Shown: positions 34,370 to 46,539, numbered from the stretch's first letter. The stretch: 64,000 nt of DNA from Undibacterium sp. KW1 (GCF_009937955.1 NZ_AP018439.1:6076001-6140000); one strand, 5' to 3'. Made by a program: numbers and translations. Notes: generated by a model not told the origin, from the letters alone.

Positions 34370-35458
34370 TTATGCAGACTGACGTTGCTGGCGGCTATAT
34401 TCATGCACCGTTTCGACCAGCACGCTGACCGACTCAACCGGGGTAAATTGCGAAATGCCATGACCAAGGTTAAATACATGGCCATGACCAGCAGCAGGCT
34501 TGCCATAACTGTCGAGCGCAGCAATGACTTGCTTGCGGATTTGTTCTGGTTCGGCAAACAGTACTGCCGGATCAAGATTACCCTGCAAGGCGACCTTGTC
34601 ACCCACTTTGGCGCGTGCCTGACCCAAATTCATGGTCCAGTCCAGTCCCAGGGCATCCGCACCGATATCGGCCAGTTGTTCCAGCCACAGACCACCGCCC
34701 TTGGTAAAGACAATGGCAGGAATGCGCTTGCCATCTTTTTCTTTTTGCAGTTGGCTGACGATATCGCGCATATAAGACAGCGAAAACTCTTGATAAGCAC
34801 CATCTGCCAGCGCCCCACCCCAGCTGTCAAAAATCATCACGGCCTGGGCACCGGCATCGATTTGCGCGTTCAGGTAAGCAGCGACAGCATCGGCATTCGT
34901 GCGCAGGATATGGTGCATGAGGTCCGGCCGCTTATACATCATGCTCTTGACGGTATGAAAGTCGCGCGAGCCCTGGCCTTCCACCATATAACAGGCCAGC
35001 GTCCATGGGCTGCCGGAAAAACCGATCAGCGGCACACGGCCATCCAATGCCGTGCGGATTTGCGTTACGGCATCAAATACATATTGCAGGCTGCCTGCTT
35101 CGGGCACTTTGAGTGCCATGACGTCTTTTTCGTCTTTCAGCGGACGTTCAAACTTGGGGCCTTCGCCTTCTTCAAAATACAGGCCCAGACCCATCGCATC
35201 CGGCACGGTCAGAATGTCGGAAAACAGGATCGCAGCATCGAGGCCATAACGGTCTATAGGCTGCAAGGTTACTTCAGTCGCGAAACCAGGGTTCTTGGCC
35301 AGGCTCAGAAAAGAACCCGCACCTTTGCGGGTAGCGCGGTATTCTGGCAAATAACGGCCAGCCTGGCGCATCAACCATAAAGGTGTGTAATCAGTTTCCT
35401 GGCGCAACAAGGCTCTGAGGAAGGTGTCGTTTTTGAGTGGGGCAAAATTCATGGACAT
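34370..35458 (-). CDS. hemE: Uroporphyrinogen decarboxylase
   Basis: A 362-residue enzyme of heme synthesis that removes four carboxyl groups from uroporphyrinogen III. Hallmarks seen are the N-terminal [57 protein letters not shown], and C-terminal FNLGHGI. The start at 35458 gives the usual N-terminus of five to ten residues before [11 protein letters not shown]; 35452 is also possible. Upstream in-frame starts would add a non-conserved extension. It is monocistronic or precedes priA. Confidence 0.96.
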   Translation of the reverse strand: MSMNFAPLKNDTFLRALLRQETDYTPLWLMRQAGRYLPEYRATRKGAGSFLSLAKNPGFATEVTLQPIDRYGLDAAILFSDILTVPDAMGLGLYFEEGEGPKFERPLKDEKDVMALKVPEAGSLQYVFDAVTQIRTALDGRVPLIGFSGSPWTLACYMVEGQGSRDFHTVKSMMYKRPDLMHHILRTNADAVAAYLNAQIDAGAQAVMIFDSWGGALADGAYQEFSLSYMRDIVSQLQKEKDGKRIPAIVFTKGGGLWLEQLADIGADALGLDWTMNLGQARAKVGDKVALQGNLDPAVLFAEPEQIRKQVIAALDSYGKPAAGHGHVFNLGHGISQFTPVESVSVLVETVHEYSRQQRQSA

Positions 35459-35800
35459 AAGTGCTTTCGGTGACGCTGCGTGCATCTGCTTATCTACTGA
35501 CATGGTCAAACTACGCAGACTATTGCTGTATAAGCGACATTATCGCCTATGCGCGCAGGATAGGCATCTGATCTGCAGCAAGTGGCGCAATTTTCAGCAA
35601 AATTTCCGGTAATAAACTGTGGATAACTTTGTGGATAGAAATGACAGAATGCCAGTTTACTGATTTATTTTAAATTCGGTTAACAGGATTATTCTGTAAG
35701 TCATTGATTTTATTGGGAAGGAATACCAGTTTATGAAGAATTCCCATTTTTTAGCATAAATCGCGTGCAAACGAAATTGTGCATAAGTACCAAAGCTTTA
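35459..35800. other. AT-rich intergenic region upstream of hemE with DnaA-box-like motifs
   Basis: About 340 bp between the SGNH hydrolase gene and hemE. TGTGGATAA at 35618-35626 and TGTGCATAA at 35778-35786 match DnaA boxes, and a one-mismatch copy is at 35630-35638. A 60-bp strongly AT-rich part (about 35660-35715) follows. Shared with the region on the other side of hemE are the 19-mer at 35617-35635 and the 16-mer TAAGTCATTGATTTTA at 35697-35712. It also has to contain the hemE promoter. No gene is seen. Confidence 0.55.
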
Positions 35801-36565
35801 TTATTTTTCTTGACGATTTTGCAGAAATGTTTTCGCTAATTCTTCTGCCCAAATACTGACGCCAAGTGCTGACGGATGGTAGCCATCTTCGGCCATCTGG
35901 CGCGCATCTTGAAGATTTGCGGTAAACGGCAAATGCAAAACCCGGGCCCTGCTCATCGCCATCTCGCGGTTTATTTGATCCAGGGCATGCGCCTTCATGC
36001 CCAAAACCTGGCGCAAAGGAGCTGGCAAAGCAAGAAAAACCTGCATGGGAGGTACGCCAGCCAGAACGATAAGACCAGTTGTTTTTAGCATCAACTGCAA
36101 TTCATCCAGCAGGCTCTGCAACTCTGCCCGGTAACTGTTGGCCGGGCAAAAGCTGGTTGTATCATTGACTCCAAAAGCGACCAGAATGAGATCCCACGCT
36201 GGCGATGCATGGCCTTGTGCCTGACGAAATGCTGGCAAAGCTTGCCTGGCCCAGGACAGGCGTGCGCCGTTTTGCCCCAAAGCCTGCCATTCCACAGCAG
36301 TATCAAGTTTGCCAGCCAGGGTTTTGGCCATTTGTGCGGTAATGGCTTCTTGATAATTCGCCACGCCCACACCCGCAACCGGTGACTCCCCTATACCCAG
36401 CACCCTTAAGTTATCCACAGGCCGACTCGCATGAGTCCACAGCCCATGTGCCTGGTCAATGGCTTCGGGCAGGCGTGGTGTGGCTGCGCGGGTACGCCTC
36501 CCCTGCCATGCCAGCAAGGGATACAGCGGTGCTGCCAGCAGCTCAGGCCAGTAGCTAAATTTCAT
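35801..36565 (-). CDS. SGNH/GDSL-type hydrolase
   Basis: A 254-residue esterase-like protein of the SGNH fold. Block I is GIGESPVAGVG, where the usual GDS is GES, so the nucleophile Ser follows Glu. Block III has the Asn in VAFGVNDTTS and Block V the DxxH in DGYHPSALG. The catalytic Ser, Asn, Asp and His are all present, so it should be active. The N-terminal ~40 residues are a short non-cleaved hydrophobic or linker segment. Substrate unknown. It is followed on the same strand by hemE. Confidence 0.82.
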   Translation of the reverse strand: MKFSYWPELLAAPLYPLLAWQGRRTRAATPRLPEAIDQAHGLWTHASRPVDNLRVLGIGESPVAGVGVANYQEAITAQMAKTLAGKLDTAVEWQALGQNGARLSWARQALPAFRQAQGHASPAWDLILVAFGVNDTTSFCPANSYRAELQSLLDELQLMLKTTGLIVLAGVPPMQVFLALPAPLRQVLGMKAHALDQINREMAMSRARVLHLPFTANLQDARQMAEDGYHPSALGVSIWAEELAKTFLQNRQEK

Positions 36566-36603
36566 TTACTGAACTTCATGCATTGAGTTTGATGAACTGA
36601 GCT

Positions 36604-37428
36604 TCACTCTACCTTGAGCTTGCTGTAATCAGGATTACCCGGTGGATATGTGAGCTTCAGGCTCAGCATTTTTTCTTGCACGATGCTGGCTATCACGAGG
36701 TTGCGCTGGGTCTTGGAGTCTGATGGCACGGCATACCATGGCGCGTGATCGGCATCTGTTGCCTGCAAGGCATCTTCATACGCCTCTTGATACGCGTCCC
36801 AGTATTGACGCTCGACCAGATCCTGGGGATCAAACTTCCAGTGTTTTTCAGGATCAGCCAGACGCTCTTCCAGCCTGGCTTTTTGTTCGGCCTTGGAAAT
36901 GTGCAGGAAGAATTTCAGTATCACGGTGCCAGTTTCGGCCAACATACGTTCAAAATCGCGTATCTGTGCATAGCGGCGCTTGCATTCAGCCTGGTCTATC
37001 CACCCATGAACGCGGGTAATCAGCACGTCTTCATAATGGCTGCGGTTGAAGATGGTGACTTCACCCTTGCCTGGCACTTCTTTATGCACGCGCCACAGAT
37101 AATCATGATTTTTTTCATCAGTACTGGGGGCTTTAAAGGCGACCGTGCGTGCTCCCAGAGGATTGATTTGCCCGAACACGCCGTTGACCGTACCGTCTTT
37201 ACCGGAAGTATCCATGCCCTGCAGGATGATCAATAGCTTGCGTTCACGACCAGCATACAAGACATTTTGGAGGTTAGAAATTTCTTCTGCCAGCTTTAGT
37301 GTCGCCAGTTTGTCGGCGGCCTTGTCTGCATTCTTTTCAGTGGCTGCCGTACCCAGCAGTTTTTTATTGGCATTAGCATCCTTGACCTGAAAACCTTTAC
37401 CTACCCGAAACAAGTCCGCAACTGTCAT
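36604..37428 (-). CDS. ppk2: Polyphosphate kinase 2 family protein
   Basis: A 274-residue PPK2-family polyphosphate:nucleotide phosphotransferase. It shows the P-loop-like LQGMDTSGKDGTVNGVFGQINP, the lid segment KAPSTDEKNHDYLWRVHKEVPGKG and the Walker-B-like EVTIFNRSHYEDVL. These enzymes move phosphate between polyphosphate and nucleoside mono- or diphosphates. The one-domain length and the sequence suggest the class that makes NTPs or NDPs from AMP/ADP, but the class cannot be fixed from sequence alone. The start is at 37428. Confidence 0.92.
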   Translation of the reverse strand: MTVADLFRVGKGFQVKDANANKKLLGTAATEKNADKAADKLATLKLAEEISNLQNVLYAGRERKLLIILQGMDTSGKDGTVNGVFGQINPLGARTVAFKAPSTDEKNHDYLWRVHKEVPGKGEVTIFNRSHYEDVLITRVHGWIDQAECKRRYAQIRDFERMLAETGTVILKFFLHISKAEQKARLEERLADPEKHWKFDPQDLVERQYWDAYQEAYEDALQATDADHAPWYAVPSDSKTQRNLVIASIVQEKMLSLKLTYPPGNPDYSKLKVE

Positions 37429-37590
37429 TCAAGTCCCCAATCAATATTGTTAGCTTACAAAAAATATATCTCACAATTAGAGATAATGTTTTGATGATAA
37501 TATGAAAAGTGCAGCATACCCTAGCAAGACTACAAATGTGTTCACCAGAATTGCATTTTTCGGGTGGCATACATCACCAACTCATTGCAC

Positions 37591-38037
37591 ATGATACGAA
37601 AGAAAACCTATTACCTGGCCGCATTGTTATTGCCCATAGCCCTGAGCTTGCTCAGTGTCGCATGCGCACAATTTGGCGTGCTGCGTGACTTTTCGCGCTT
37701 TCTGCTTGGGTCTCTGTTCATTGGTGGCATACCGTATTTACTGACGCTACTGGTGTTCAGCATTGCTTTTTTTCGTCTGGATGAAAACAAGTTTGTTTTC
37801 TACTGCCATTTTGCGCCATTCGTCATGGCGCTGGCATTTGGTGTTAGTGCTGCGGTCATTATGATGATCAACGAAAGGCGCATCTATATCGCTGACCTGT
37901 TCCATCTGTTTATCATCGGCGGCTTATACAGCCTGCTGGTAGGGTATTTCTATGTATTGCTGGCAGCGATCATTTTCAAACTGCTCCAGTCGATAAAGTT
38001 GATTTACGTTGAACCACACCGGGCTTTTTATGAATAA
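37591..38037 (+). CDS. Small integral membrane protein, unknown
   Basis: A 148-residue protein with four hydrophobic segments (about 7-25, 37-60, 72-90 and 105-128), so an inner-membrane protein. Start 37591 (ATG) is preferred to GTG 37564 because the extra residues look unlike a membrane protein start. No family is recognised. Its end overlaps the start region of the next gene only loosely. It is transcribed rightward, opposite to most neighbours. Confidence 0.6.
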   Translation: MIRKKTYYLAALLLPIALSLLSVACAQFGVLRDFSRFLLGSLFIGGIPYLLTLLVFSIAFFRLDENKFVFYCHFAPFVMALAFGVSAAVIMMINERRIYIADLFHLFIIGGLYSLLVGYFYVLLAAIIFKLLQSIKLIYVEPHRAFYE

Positions 38038-38083
38038 TCACCTTACCATGAACATGACTGTTTTTTTTATTCCACATCGAATA

Positions 38084-38815
38084 ATGAGTGTCCGCAAATG
38101 GATAGCTGCTTTTGCATTGGCGGCGGCCTTGCCTGCTTGCGCTATGGCTGACGACAAGATTATTACGATTACCACCCATACCAATTTAGTCGCGGACAGT
38201 GCCAAGGGAGTGGAATTCTCAGCTGCATCAAATGCATTGAATCTGCTGATCAAGGAGGGCAAATTTGAAGAAGCAGACAGAAAAGCAAAAGAAAATTGCC
38301 GGTCTTATGAATCCATCTTTGACAGCAGCAAAAAGCAATTCTCTTTTCAGACGACTCAAGAATTTGAGGAATTCAGCAAATCCAGCAAGCTGAATTTTGA
38401 ATGGATAGAATGGGGTTATAAAAACTGCCTGCAAGTCCAGGCCTTTGTTGCGGTTGAAAGAAGGGATTTGCAACAGGCCTTGTCCATGCTCAGGAAATTG
38501 GAATATCTGGCCCCGGTTTCTGCCGGCACTTCGGTAGAAATTGGCTATGTCTTGAACCAGCTGGCCAAACCCACAGAAGCCTTGCAAACCTATCGTCACG
38601 CCCATGAATTGAGCAAACAATATTCCTCACAACGTCCTTACCTGGCGATGTCCCTGCGCGGCATAGGATTTTCTTTGATAGAGCTTAAGCAGCTTGATGA
38701 GGCAGAAAGAGCTTTTCAGGAATCCTTGCAAATCGAACCTGAGAATAAACTGGCGCAAAACGAACTTGCCTACATACAGCAATTGCGCTCAGCAAAGCAA
38801 ACTCAGACACGGTAA
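38084..38815 (+). CDS. Exported TPR-repeat protein
   Basis: A 243-residue protein. The start at 38084 gives a clear signal peptide (MSVRKWIAAFALAAALPACAMADD); the Cys is not in a clean lipobox. The C-terminal half has tetratricopeptide repeats, for example PTEALQTYRHAHELSKQ and QLDEAERAFQESLQIEPEN, which mediate protein contacts. The N-terminal half has no recognised domain. It ends 13 bp inside the end of the convergent CoA-binding protein gene. Function unknown, probably periplasmic. Confidence 0.72.
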   Translation: MSVRKWIAAFALAAALPACAMADDKIITITTHTNLVADSAKGVEFSAASNALNLLIKEGKFEEADRKAKENCRSYESIFDSSKKQFSFQTTQEFEEFSKSSKLNFEWIEWGYKNCLQVQAFVAVERRDLQQALSMLRKLEYLAPVSAGTSVEIGYVLNQLAKPTEALQTYRHAHELSKQYSSQRPYLAMSLRGIGFSLIELKQLDEAERAFQESLQIEPENKLAQNELAYIQQLRSAKQTQTR

Positions 38816-39219
38816 AGATGTTCTATCTTGATGCACCTGTCCATCACTACTCTGATGCCTGCTGCCTCTGCCCTGGCGGCAGCTTCTGTATTTACGATGC
38901 CTGATTGCATCCATAGATAAGGCACAGCTATTTGTATCGCTTCTTCGACGATGGGCGGAATATCAGCCGCGTTGCGGAAGCAATCGACGATATCGATACG
39001 GTGTTCTGCCGCAGCAGTAATCAGATCAGGATAGCAATGCTCGCCCAGTATGATGTTTCCTGCCTCACGCGGGTTGACCGGGATAATGCGATAGCCATGC
39101 GCCTGCATATAGGCGGACACTCCGTAACTGGGACGTGAGGTTTTTGAGGACAGGCCGACGACGGCGATGGTTTTACTTTTGCTCAGTATCTCGGCAATCA
39201 AGTCTTGTTCCATAGGCAT
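38803..39219 (-). CDS. CoA-binding (YccU-type) protein
   Basis: A 138-residue CoA_binding domain protein. Recognisable are KTIAVVGLSSKTSRPSYGVSAYM and the GYRIIPVNPREAGNIILGE segment, plus PYLWMQSGIVNTEAAARAEAAG and VMDRCIKIEH. Family members bind CoA but most have no proven function. It overlaps the convergent TPR gene by 13 bp. The first Met may be 39219 or 39213. Confidence 0.85.
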   Translation of the reverse strand: MPMEQDLIAEILSKSKTIAVVGLSSKTSRPSYGVSAYMQAHGYRIIPVNPREAGNIILGEHCYPDLITAAAEHRIDIVDCFRNAADIPPIVEEAIQIAVPYLWMQSGIVNTEAAARAEAAGIRVVMDRCIKIEHLYRV

Positions 39220-39255
39220 GGGCAGTTCCAGTATTGGTCCAGTTTGACAGCTTGG

Positions 39256-39285
39256 AAAAACAAAAAGGCAGCCTGAGCTGCCTTT
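39256..39285 (-). terminator. Intrinsic terminator of the atp operon
   Basis: On the minus strand a 9-bp stem (AAAGGCAGC/GCTGCCTTT, plus-strand 39264-39272 and 39277-39285) is followed by two T-runs (plus-strand A-runs at 39256-39266). It lies just after the atpC stop and fits a strong Rho-independent terminator. Confidence 0.85.
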
Positions 39286-39326
39286 CCATTGTACTGCTTT
39301 CGTCGCGAAAAATTTTCGCAGCGAAA

Positions 39327-39749
39327 TTAACGCTTTTGACGCAATTTTTGTATCGCTGCCAATTGGGCGATCGCTGAAGCCAATTCTGCCTGTGCTTGCG
39401 CATAGTCAATTTTGGAATCACGATTAACCAAAGCTTGTTCTGCCAGTTTCTTGGCTTCATTGGCTTTGGCTTCGTCCAGGTCGTGACCGCGAATCGCGGT
39501 ATCGGCCAAAACTGTCACTGCATTCGGTTGCACTTCAAGCAGGCCACCGGCAACGAATACGAATTCGTCTTCCGCTTTGCCTGGAACCTTGATGCGCACC
39601 GCACCCGGCTTGATGCGGGTAATCAGTGGTGTATGTTTCGGATAGATACCCAATTCACCAGCCTCACCCGGCAACGCGACGAATTCGGCTTCACCGGAGA
39701 AGATCAACTCTTCTGCGGAAACCACGTCAACGTGAATAGTGTGTGCCAT
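39327..39749 (-). CDS. atpC: ATP synthase epsilon subunit
   Basis: A 140-residue epsilon subunit of F1, the central-stalk inhibitor and coupling subunit. The N-terminal beta-sandwich ([29 protein letters not shown]) and the C-terminal helical hairpin are both present. It is the last gene of the operon, followed by an intrinsic terminator. Length is as usual for the family (about 140). Confidence 0.97.
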   Translation of the reverse strand: MAHTIHVDVVSAEELIFSGEAEFVALPGEAGELGIYPKHTPLITRIKPGAVRIKVPGKAEDEFVFVAGGLLEVQPNAVTVLADTAIRGHDLDEAKANEAKKLAEQALVNRDSKIDYAQAQAELASAIAQLAAIQKLRQKR

Positions 39750-39826
39750 GTTGGACCCTTATTATTCGCTCAAAAAAGCTATGGTGCAGTCAATGATTCA
39801 ACTGCACCGCCAGTGCGCTTGATTAA

Positions 39827-41263
<1,437 letters not shown>

Positions 41264-42133
41264 TTAGACCGCTGCCGCGCCGGCGACGATCTCGGAGAGC
41301 TCTTTGGTAATGGCAGCCTGACGGGTCTTGTTATAAACCAGTTTCAGTTCGCCAATCACGTTACCTGCGTTATCTGTTGCCGCTTTCATCGCCACCATAC
41401 GGGCCGATTGTTCAGAAGCCATGTTTTCCGCTACCGCCTGGAAAATCAGTGCTTCTACATAGCGTATCAACAGTTCATCAATGACCGTTGCTGCATCTGG
41501 CTCATACAGATAATCCCAGGAATGGGCATTCTTGTCTGTCGTCAGCCTGTCCGCTGTCAGGGGCAACAACTGCTCCATCACCGGCTCTTGCTTCATGGTG
41601 TTGATGAACTTGGTATAACTCAGGTAAACCGCGTCCAGCTTGCCTTCCTGATACGCGTCCAGCAAAACTTTGACTGGACCTATCAGTTTGTCGAGGTGAG
41701 GAGTGTCGCCCAATTGTGTAACATGGGAAACCACTTGCGCACCTACGCGATTCAGGAAGCCGAGACCTTTATTACCAATTGCGACCGCTTCTATCTTTGA
41801 ACCCTTGCCTTCGAGTTCACGCATTTTGCTGGTGACCAAACGCAACACGTTCGTGTTGAGACCACCACACAAACCTTTATCTGTCGTTACAACAATCACG
41901 CCAACTTTCTTGGACAGATCTTGTTGCACCATAAAAGGATGCGTGTACTCTGGGTTGGCCTGTGACAAGTTAGCCGTAATCGTACGAATCTTTTCACTGT
42001 AAGGACGAGCCGCACGCATCCGGTCTTGCGCTTTACGCATTTTGGATGCAGCGACCATTTCCATCGCCTTCGTGATCTTCTTCGTATTTTCTACGCTTTT
42101 GATCTTGCCACGTATCTCTTTGCCTGCAGCCAT
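41264..42133 (-). CDS. atpG: ATP synthase gamma subunit
   Basis: A 289-residue gamma subunit, the rotor shaft of F1. The N-terminal [26 protein letters not shown] and the C-terminal [20 protein letters not shown] helices are typical. It starts at ATG 42133, a short gap after atpA. No anomaly is seen. Confidence 0.97.
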   Translation of the reverse strand: MAAGKEIRGKIKSVENTKKITKAMEMVAASKMRKAQDRMRAARPYSEKIRTITANLSQANPEYTHPFMVQQDLSKKVGVIVVTTDKGLCGGLNTNVLRLVTSKMRELEGKGSKIEAVAIGNKGLGFLNRVGAQVVSHVTQLGDTPHLDKLIGPVKVLLDAYQEGKLDAVYLSYTKFINTMKQEPVMEQLLPLTADRLTTDKNAHSWDYLYEPDAATVIDELLIRYVEALIFQAVAENMASEQSARMVAMKAATDNAGNVIGELKLVYNKTRQAAITKELSEIVAGAAAV

Positions 42134-42162
42134 GAGTATTGACTCCTTCTAGCTACAGTAAA

Positions 42163-43704
42163 TTAATAGGAACCGGTTTTTTTGAAATCAGCAATTGCGG
42201 CAGCCATGGCAGCTTCACCATCTTTGTCGAGTTGCTTGGTTTCTTCGATTTTCTGCAGCAATGCTGCATGGTTCGTTTTCATGTAGCCATGTACGCCTGC
42301 TTCGAATGCCAGCACTTGCTTGACCGCTACATCATCCAGGAAGCCTTTGTTCACGGAGAACAGAGTAACGGCCATCAGGGAGATAGACAGTGGAGCATAT
42401 TGAGCTTGCTTCAACAATTCAGTCACGCGGGCACCACGATCGAGCTGCTTGCGTGTTACTTCATCGAGGTCAGAAGCGAACTGGGCAAACGCTGCCAGTT
42501 CACGGTACTGTGCCAAGTCATTACGGATACCGCCGGACAGGTTTTTGATTACCTTGGTCTGAGCAGCACCACCAACGCGGGAAACCGAGATACCAGCGTT
42601 AATCGCTGGACGGATACCTGCATTGAACAAGGATGTTTCCAGGAAGATCTGACCGTCAGTAATCGAAATTACGTTGGTAGGAACGAAAGCGGAAACGTCA
42701 CCAGCCTGAGTTTCAATGATAGGCAATGCTGTCAAAGAACCTGTTTTACCTTTAACTTCACCTTTGGTGAAAGCTTCAACGTAGTCTGGGTTAACGCGTG
42801 CTGCACGTTCCAGCAAACGGCTGTGCAAATAGAATACGTCACCTGGGTAAGCTTCACGGCCTGGTGGGCGGCGCAGCAACAGGGAAACCTGACGGTAAGC
42901 AACAGCTTGTTTGGACAGATCATCATAAATGATCAGTGCATCTTGACCGCGGTCACGGAAGTATTCACCCATCGCGCAACCGGAGTATGCGGATACGTAT
43001 TGCATCGCTGCAGATTCAGCAGCAGTAGCAGCAACAACGATGGTGTATTCCATGGCGCCGTGGGCTTCGAGAGCGCGCACAACGTTTTTAACGGAAGAAG
43101 CTTTTTGACCAATCGCTACATAGATACAGGTAACGTTTTGACCTTTTTGATTGATCACGGCATCGATCGCAACAGCTGTTTTACCAGTTTGACGATCGCC
43201 AATGATCAATTCGCGCTGACCACGGCCAACCGGTACCATGGAGTCGATAGACTTCAGGCCAGTTTGCATAGGTTCAGAAACGGATTGACGTGCAATAACG
43301 CCAGGCGCAATCTTTTCGATAGGCGCGGACAGTTTTGCATTGATAGGACCTTTGCCGTCGATAGGCTGACCCAGCGCGTTAACTACACGACCACGCAGTT
43401 CAGGACCGATAGGCACTTCCAGAATACGGCCGGTACATTTGACTGTATCGCCTTCGGAGATGTGTTCGTAGTCACCCAGGATAACGGCACCAACGGAATC
43501 ACGTTCCAGGTTCAGCGCCAGACCAAATGTATTGCCTGGGAATTCCAGCATCTCGCCTTGCATCGCGTCAGACAGACCGTGAATGCGGCAGATACCGTCG
43601 GTAACGGAGATAACCGTACCTTGATTGCGAATCTCAGCTGTGTCGCCAAGGCCTTGAATCCGGCTCTTGATCAGCTCGCTGATTTCAGATGGGTTGAGTT
43701 GCAT
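42163..43704 (-). CDS. atpA: ATP synthase alpha subunit
   Basis: A 513-residue regulatory alpha subunit of F1. The P-loop is [13 protein letters not shown] and the conserved [11 protein letters not shown]... region precedes it. The C-terminal domain with the conserved QVAVLKAF-like segment is seen as [16 protein letters not shown] 525-residue frame on the opposite strand is a shadow caused by codon bias. Confidence 0.98.
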   Translation of the reverse strand: MQLNPSEISELIKSRIQGLGDTAEIRNQGTVISVTDGICRIHGLSDAMQGEMLEFPGNTFGLALNLERDSVGAVILGDYEHISEGDTVKCTGRILEVPIGPELRGRVVNALGQPIDGKGPINAKLSAPIEKIAPGVIARQSVSEPMQTGLKSIDSMVPVGRGQRELIIGDRQTGKTAVAIDAVINQKGQNVTCIYVAIGQKASSVKNVVRALEAHGAMEYTIVVAATAAESAAMQYVSAYSGCAMGEYFRDRGQDALIIYDDLSKQAVAYRQVSLLLRRPPGREAYPGDVFYLHSRLLERAARVNPDYVEAFTKGEVKGKTGSLTALPIIETQAGDVSAFVPTNVISITDGQIFLETSLFNAGIRPAINAGISVSRVGGAAQTKVIKNLSGGIRNDLAQYRELAAFAQFASDLDEVTRKQLDRGARVTELLKQAQYAPLSISLMAVTLFSVNKGFLDDVAVKQVLAFEAGVHGYMKTNHAALLQKIEETKQLDKDGEAAMAAAIADFKKTGSY

Positions 43705-43730
43705 ACTAACTCCTAATATTTATTACGTTC

Positions 43731-44264
43731 TTACGCGGTCAGGGCGACGTGCATTTTCTGCAGCTTCGCGCGTACCGACGTGTCGAGCACCTGATCACCA
43801 ACCACGATGCGTACACCACCGATCAAAGAGGAATCCACTTTGACTGTAGGGTGCAACTTGCGGCCAAATTTCTTTTCCAATGTCACTGCCAGTTCGCTCA
43901 ACTGAGCTGCCGTCAATTCAAATGCGCTAGTCACTTCTGCATCTGCTGCGCCTTCGAAGGCGTTTTTCAGAGCATGAAACTGGAAAGCGATTTCCGGCAA
44001 CAGAGTCAGGCGGTCATAGTCAGCAAGTGTGTTGATGAAGTTTTTCGCTTCAGCAGTCACTGGAGATTTGATCGCAGACAAGAAAATCTCAGCTTTTTGA
44101 TCAGCCGAGACTTTGGGGTTGTGTGCAAGAGCTTGTACATCGGGATGCGCACCTACCTGTGCCATCTCGGTAACCAGTTCCGACCAGGCGGACAGGTTAC
44201 CGGTTTGGGCAACACGAAACAGCGCTTCTGCGTAAGGACGAGCGATCGTTGCGATTTCGGCCAT
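43731..44264 (-). CDS. atpH: ATP synthase delta subunit
   Basis: A 177-residue delta subunit, the connector of the F1 crown with the peripheral stalk. The N-terminal [15 protein letters not shown] and the C-terminal [29 protein letters not shown] are diagnostic. It is immediately downstream of atpF (2-bp gap), as usual. Confidence 0.96.
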   Translation of the reverse strand: MAEIATIARPYAEALFRVAQTGNLSAWSELVTEMAQVGAHPDVQALAHNPKVSADQKAEIFLSAIKSPVTAEAKNFINTLADYDRLTLLPEIAFQFHALKNAFEGAADAEVTSAFELTAAQLSELAVTLEKKFGRKLHPTVKVDSSLIGGVRIVVGDQVLDTSVRAKLQKMHVALTA

Positions 44265-44266
44265 GA

Positions 44267-44737
44267 TTACAGCTCGGTTTTCAGTTGGTTCAACAGATCA
44301 GCATGAGCAGATGCGTTGACTTCACGTTTCAGAATTTGTTCTGCGCCTTTGACTGCCAGAGTGGCAACCTGGTCGCGCAATTCTTCGCGTGCTTTGGTCA
44401 CTTGATTTTCAGCATCGGCGTTTGCAGCAGCAAGAATGCGTGCAGCTTCAACAGCGGCTGTGTTTTTGGCTTCGTCAACAATCTTGGCAGCGCGTTGTTC
44501 TGCGTTGAGGATCTGTTTTTGGCCTTCTTCACGAGCAGCATTCAATGCGTCTTGAGCCGCTTTGGCACCGTCTTGCAATGTTTTTTGCGCTTTATCGGAG
44601 GCAGCCAGTCCGTCTGCGATTTTCTTCGCACGCTCGTCGAGCGCGTTCATCAGTGGCGGCCACACAAATTTCATTGTGAACATTGCCAAGATGAAGAAAA
44701 CCCCAAACTGAACGAACAATGTTGCGTTTAAGTTCAC
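44267..44737 (-). CDS. atpF: ATP synthase b subunit
   Basis: A 156-residue b subunit of the peripheral stalk. One N-terminal membrane helix (about 4-25, [22 protein letters not shown]) precedes a long Ala/Glu/Lys-rich helix predicted as a coiled coil. This is the usual length for a non-duplicated b subunit. It lies between atpE and atpH. Confidence 0.96.
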   Translation of the reverse strand: MNLNATLFVQFGVFFILAMFTMKFVWPPLMNALDERAKKIADGLAASDKAQKTLQDGAKAAQDALNAAREEGQKQILNAEQRAAKIVDEAKNTAAVEAARILAAANADAENQVTKAREELRDQVATLAVKGAEQILKREVNASAHADLLNQLKTEL

Positions 44738-44803
44738 GGTAATTCCTTATCTAAATGGATCAAGCCGGAAGCAAATGCTCCCGGCAGTAGAAGGAAGAAC
44801 TGA

Positions 44804-45052
<249 letters not shown>

Positions 45053-45125
45053 TTAAAAGTTAAAAATAATAAAAAGCTAAAACCAAAAAACCAAAACTGT
45101 TACTACTACAAAAACTTCGCAAAAC

Positions 45126-45947
45126 TTAGTGAGACTCGTGCGCCTGGCCGATATATACCAGTGTCAGCATCATGAAAATGAAGGCTTGCAAGAATACGAT
45201 CAAAATGTGGAAGATTGCCCAAATGGAACCTGCAACCAAATGACCAAACACGCCAAATACTGTTGCCATCGAACCCAGCAAAGCGATCAACAGGAACAAC
45301 AATTCACCCGCAAACATGTTACCGAACAGTCGCATACCCAGGGATACAGTTTTTGCAGCAAATTCAATCAATTGCAAGATCAGGTTGAATGGTGCCATCT
45401 TAATACCGAAAGGCGCAGAAACCAATTCATGCAGGAAGCCACCCAGACCTTTGATCTTGATACTGTAATACAGCATCAGTGCCAGCACGCCCAGAGATAT
45501 GCCCAGGGTGCCATTCAAGTCAGCAGTCGGCACTACGCGATGGTGGGTGAATATATGCTCAACACCCAACAATGCAAACAAACCGGAAAACAGATCCACT
45601 GGCAGGAAATCCAGTGAGTTCATCAGGGCAACCCAGACAAATACAGTCAAGGCCAACGGAGCGATAAAGCTACGGTCACCGTGGACAATACCCTTGGATT
45701 GTTCTTCCACCATTTCTACCAGGATTTCTACAGCCGCCTGGAAGCGGCCTGGAACTCCAGAAGTGGCTTTACGTGCAGCCAGGAACAAAATCAGGCTGCC
45801 AAGTACACCTGCAAAAATGGACCAAAAAATGGTATCCATATTGAAGATGGAAAAATCAACGATCTTGTCTTGATGTTTGGTCGAAAAATGTCCAAGGTGA
45901 TGGACAATATATTCTGACGCGGTTGGGGCGTGCTCGGTTGCGCTCAT
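45126..45947 (-). CDS. atpB: ATP synthase a subunit
   Basis: A 273-residue membrane subunit that forms the half-channels with the c ring. The essential Arg appears in [13 protein letters not shown], and the C-terminal helix holds [19 protein letters not shown]. Five or six membrane segments are visible. The gene overlaps atpI by 4 bp (ATGA type). Confidence 0.97.
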   Translation of the reverse strand: MSATEHAPTASEYIVHHLGHFSTKHQDKIVDFSIFNMDTIFWSIFAGVLGSLILFLAARKATSGVPGRFQAAVEILVEMVEEQSKGIVHGDRSFIAPLALTVFVWVALMNSLDFLPVDLFSGLFALLGVEHIFTHHRVVPTADLNGTLGISLGVLALMLYYSIKIKGLGGFLHELVSAPFGIKMAPFNLILQLIEFAAKTVSLGMRLFGNMFAGELLFLLIALLGSMATVFGVFGHLVAGSIWAIFHILIVFLQAFIFMMLTLVYIGQAHESH

Positions 45948-46288
45948 GGTCGTTGTCTAAATAGTAAAATAAAATAACTTTTCAGCACTACGATGAAGGC
46001 GATCAGAAAAGCCGGCCAGTTGACATCGCGGTACCAGAAGACAACTGCAGCCATCAGCGCAATTGTCAATGCAATCTTGATAAATTCACCGATGAAAAAA
46101 CTCACCGGGTTGGCTCCTCCAGGCTTCCGGGCGCTGATACTCAAGCGCAACGCAAAAAAAGCATTTGGAATCGCACAACACAATCCACCTACCAGGGCAG
46201 AAAGTGCGAGGGAAAAACCACCTATGATACCGGCCAGCACGGTCACGACCACGGCTGCCAGCATTTGCAGCAGTACGATACGTGCCAT
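45944..46288 (-). CDS. atpI: ATP synthase I protein (AtpI)
   Basis: A 114-residue membrane protein that helps assemble the c ring. Four hydrophobic segments are visible, with [18 protein letters not shown] at the start and [15 protein letters not shown] at the end. It is the first gene of the operon. Its 5' leader runs back about 180 nt to the promoter and contains an 85-bp hairpin at 46306-46390. Confidence 0.9.
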   Translation of the reverse strand: MARIVLLQMLAAVVVTVLAGIIGGFSLALSALVGGLCCAIPNAFFALRLSISARKPGGANPVSFFIGEFIKIALTIALMAAVVFWYRDVNWPAFLIAFIVVLKSYFILLFRQRP

Positions 46289-46305
46289 GCTTCCCTCACT
46301 ATTTA

Positions 46306-46390
46306 GGACTTACGCAAAATTGCCTCTGGGACATTGCGGCTTGTAATGTATAGCAGCGCTATACGTTGCCGGATAATTTTGCGTAAAGCC
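46306..46390. repeat. Inverted repeat in the atp leader, MITE-like
   Basis: Ends GGACTTACGCAAAATT (46306-46321) and AATTTTGCGTAAAGCC (46375-46390) are near-perfect inverted repeats. Inside lies a second perfect palindrome, GTATAGC-gct-GCTATAC type, at about 46348-46364. The whole element of 85 bp lies within the probable atp mRNA leader, between the promoter and the AtpI start. It may be a small non-autonomous transposon or an mRNA regulatory stem-loop. Confidence 0.7.
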
Positions 46391-46474
46391 TATTTTTACG
46401 GTCAGGCATTGAATTTGTTTGTCTTGCCACGATATAACCGGGCAGCGCAAATCCTCGCCTATCAAAACCACGGA

Positions 46475-46504
46475 ATTATACGTGGTTGTGCGTAATAACG
46501 TCAA
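46475..46504 (-). promoter_or_regulatory. Near-consensus sigma-70 promoter of the atp operon
   Basis: On the minus strand TTGACG (plus-strand 46499-46504) and TATAAT (plus-strand 46475-46480) are separated by 18 bp. This is a strong housekeeping promoter with the start expected near 46467, giving a leader of about 180 nt before atpI. It overlaps a pair of CGTCAAACGTTTG palindrome repeats just upstream (46498-46534), which could be an operator. Confidence 0.75.
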
Positions 46505-46539
46505 ACGTTTGATGTATATCGTCAAACGTTTGGTGCACA

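Noticed and set aside
34328..35380. 350-residue frame opposite hemE
   Set aside because: It is antisense to the clearly coding hemE and has no recognised domain.
42139..43716. 525-residue frame opposite atpA
   Set aside because: It is an antisense shadow of the highly biased atpA codons. It has no family resemblance, and atpA itself is certain.
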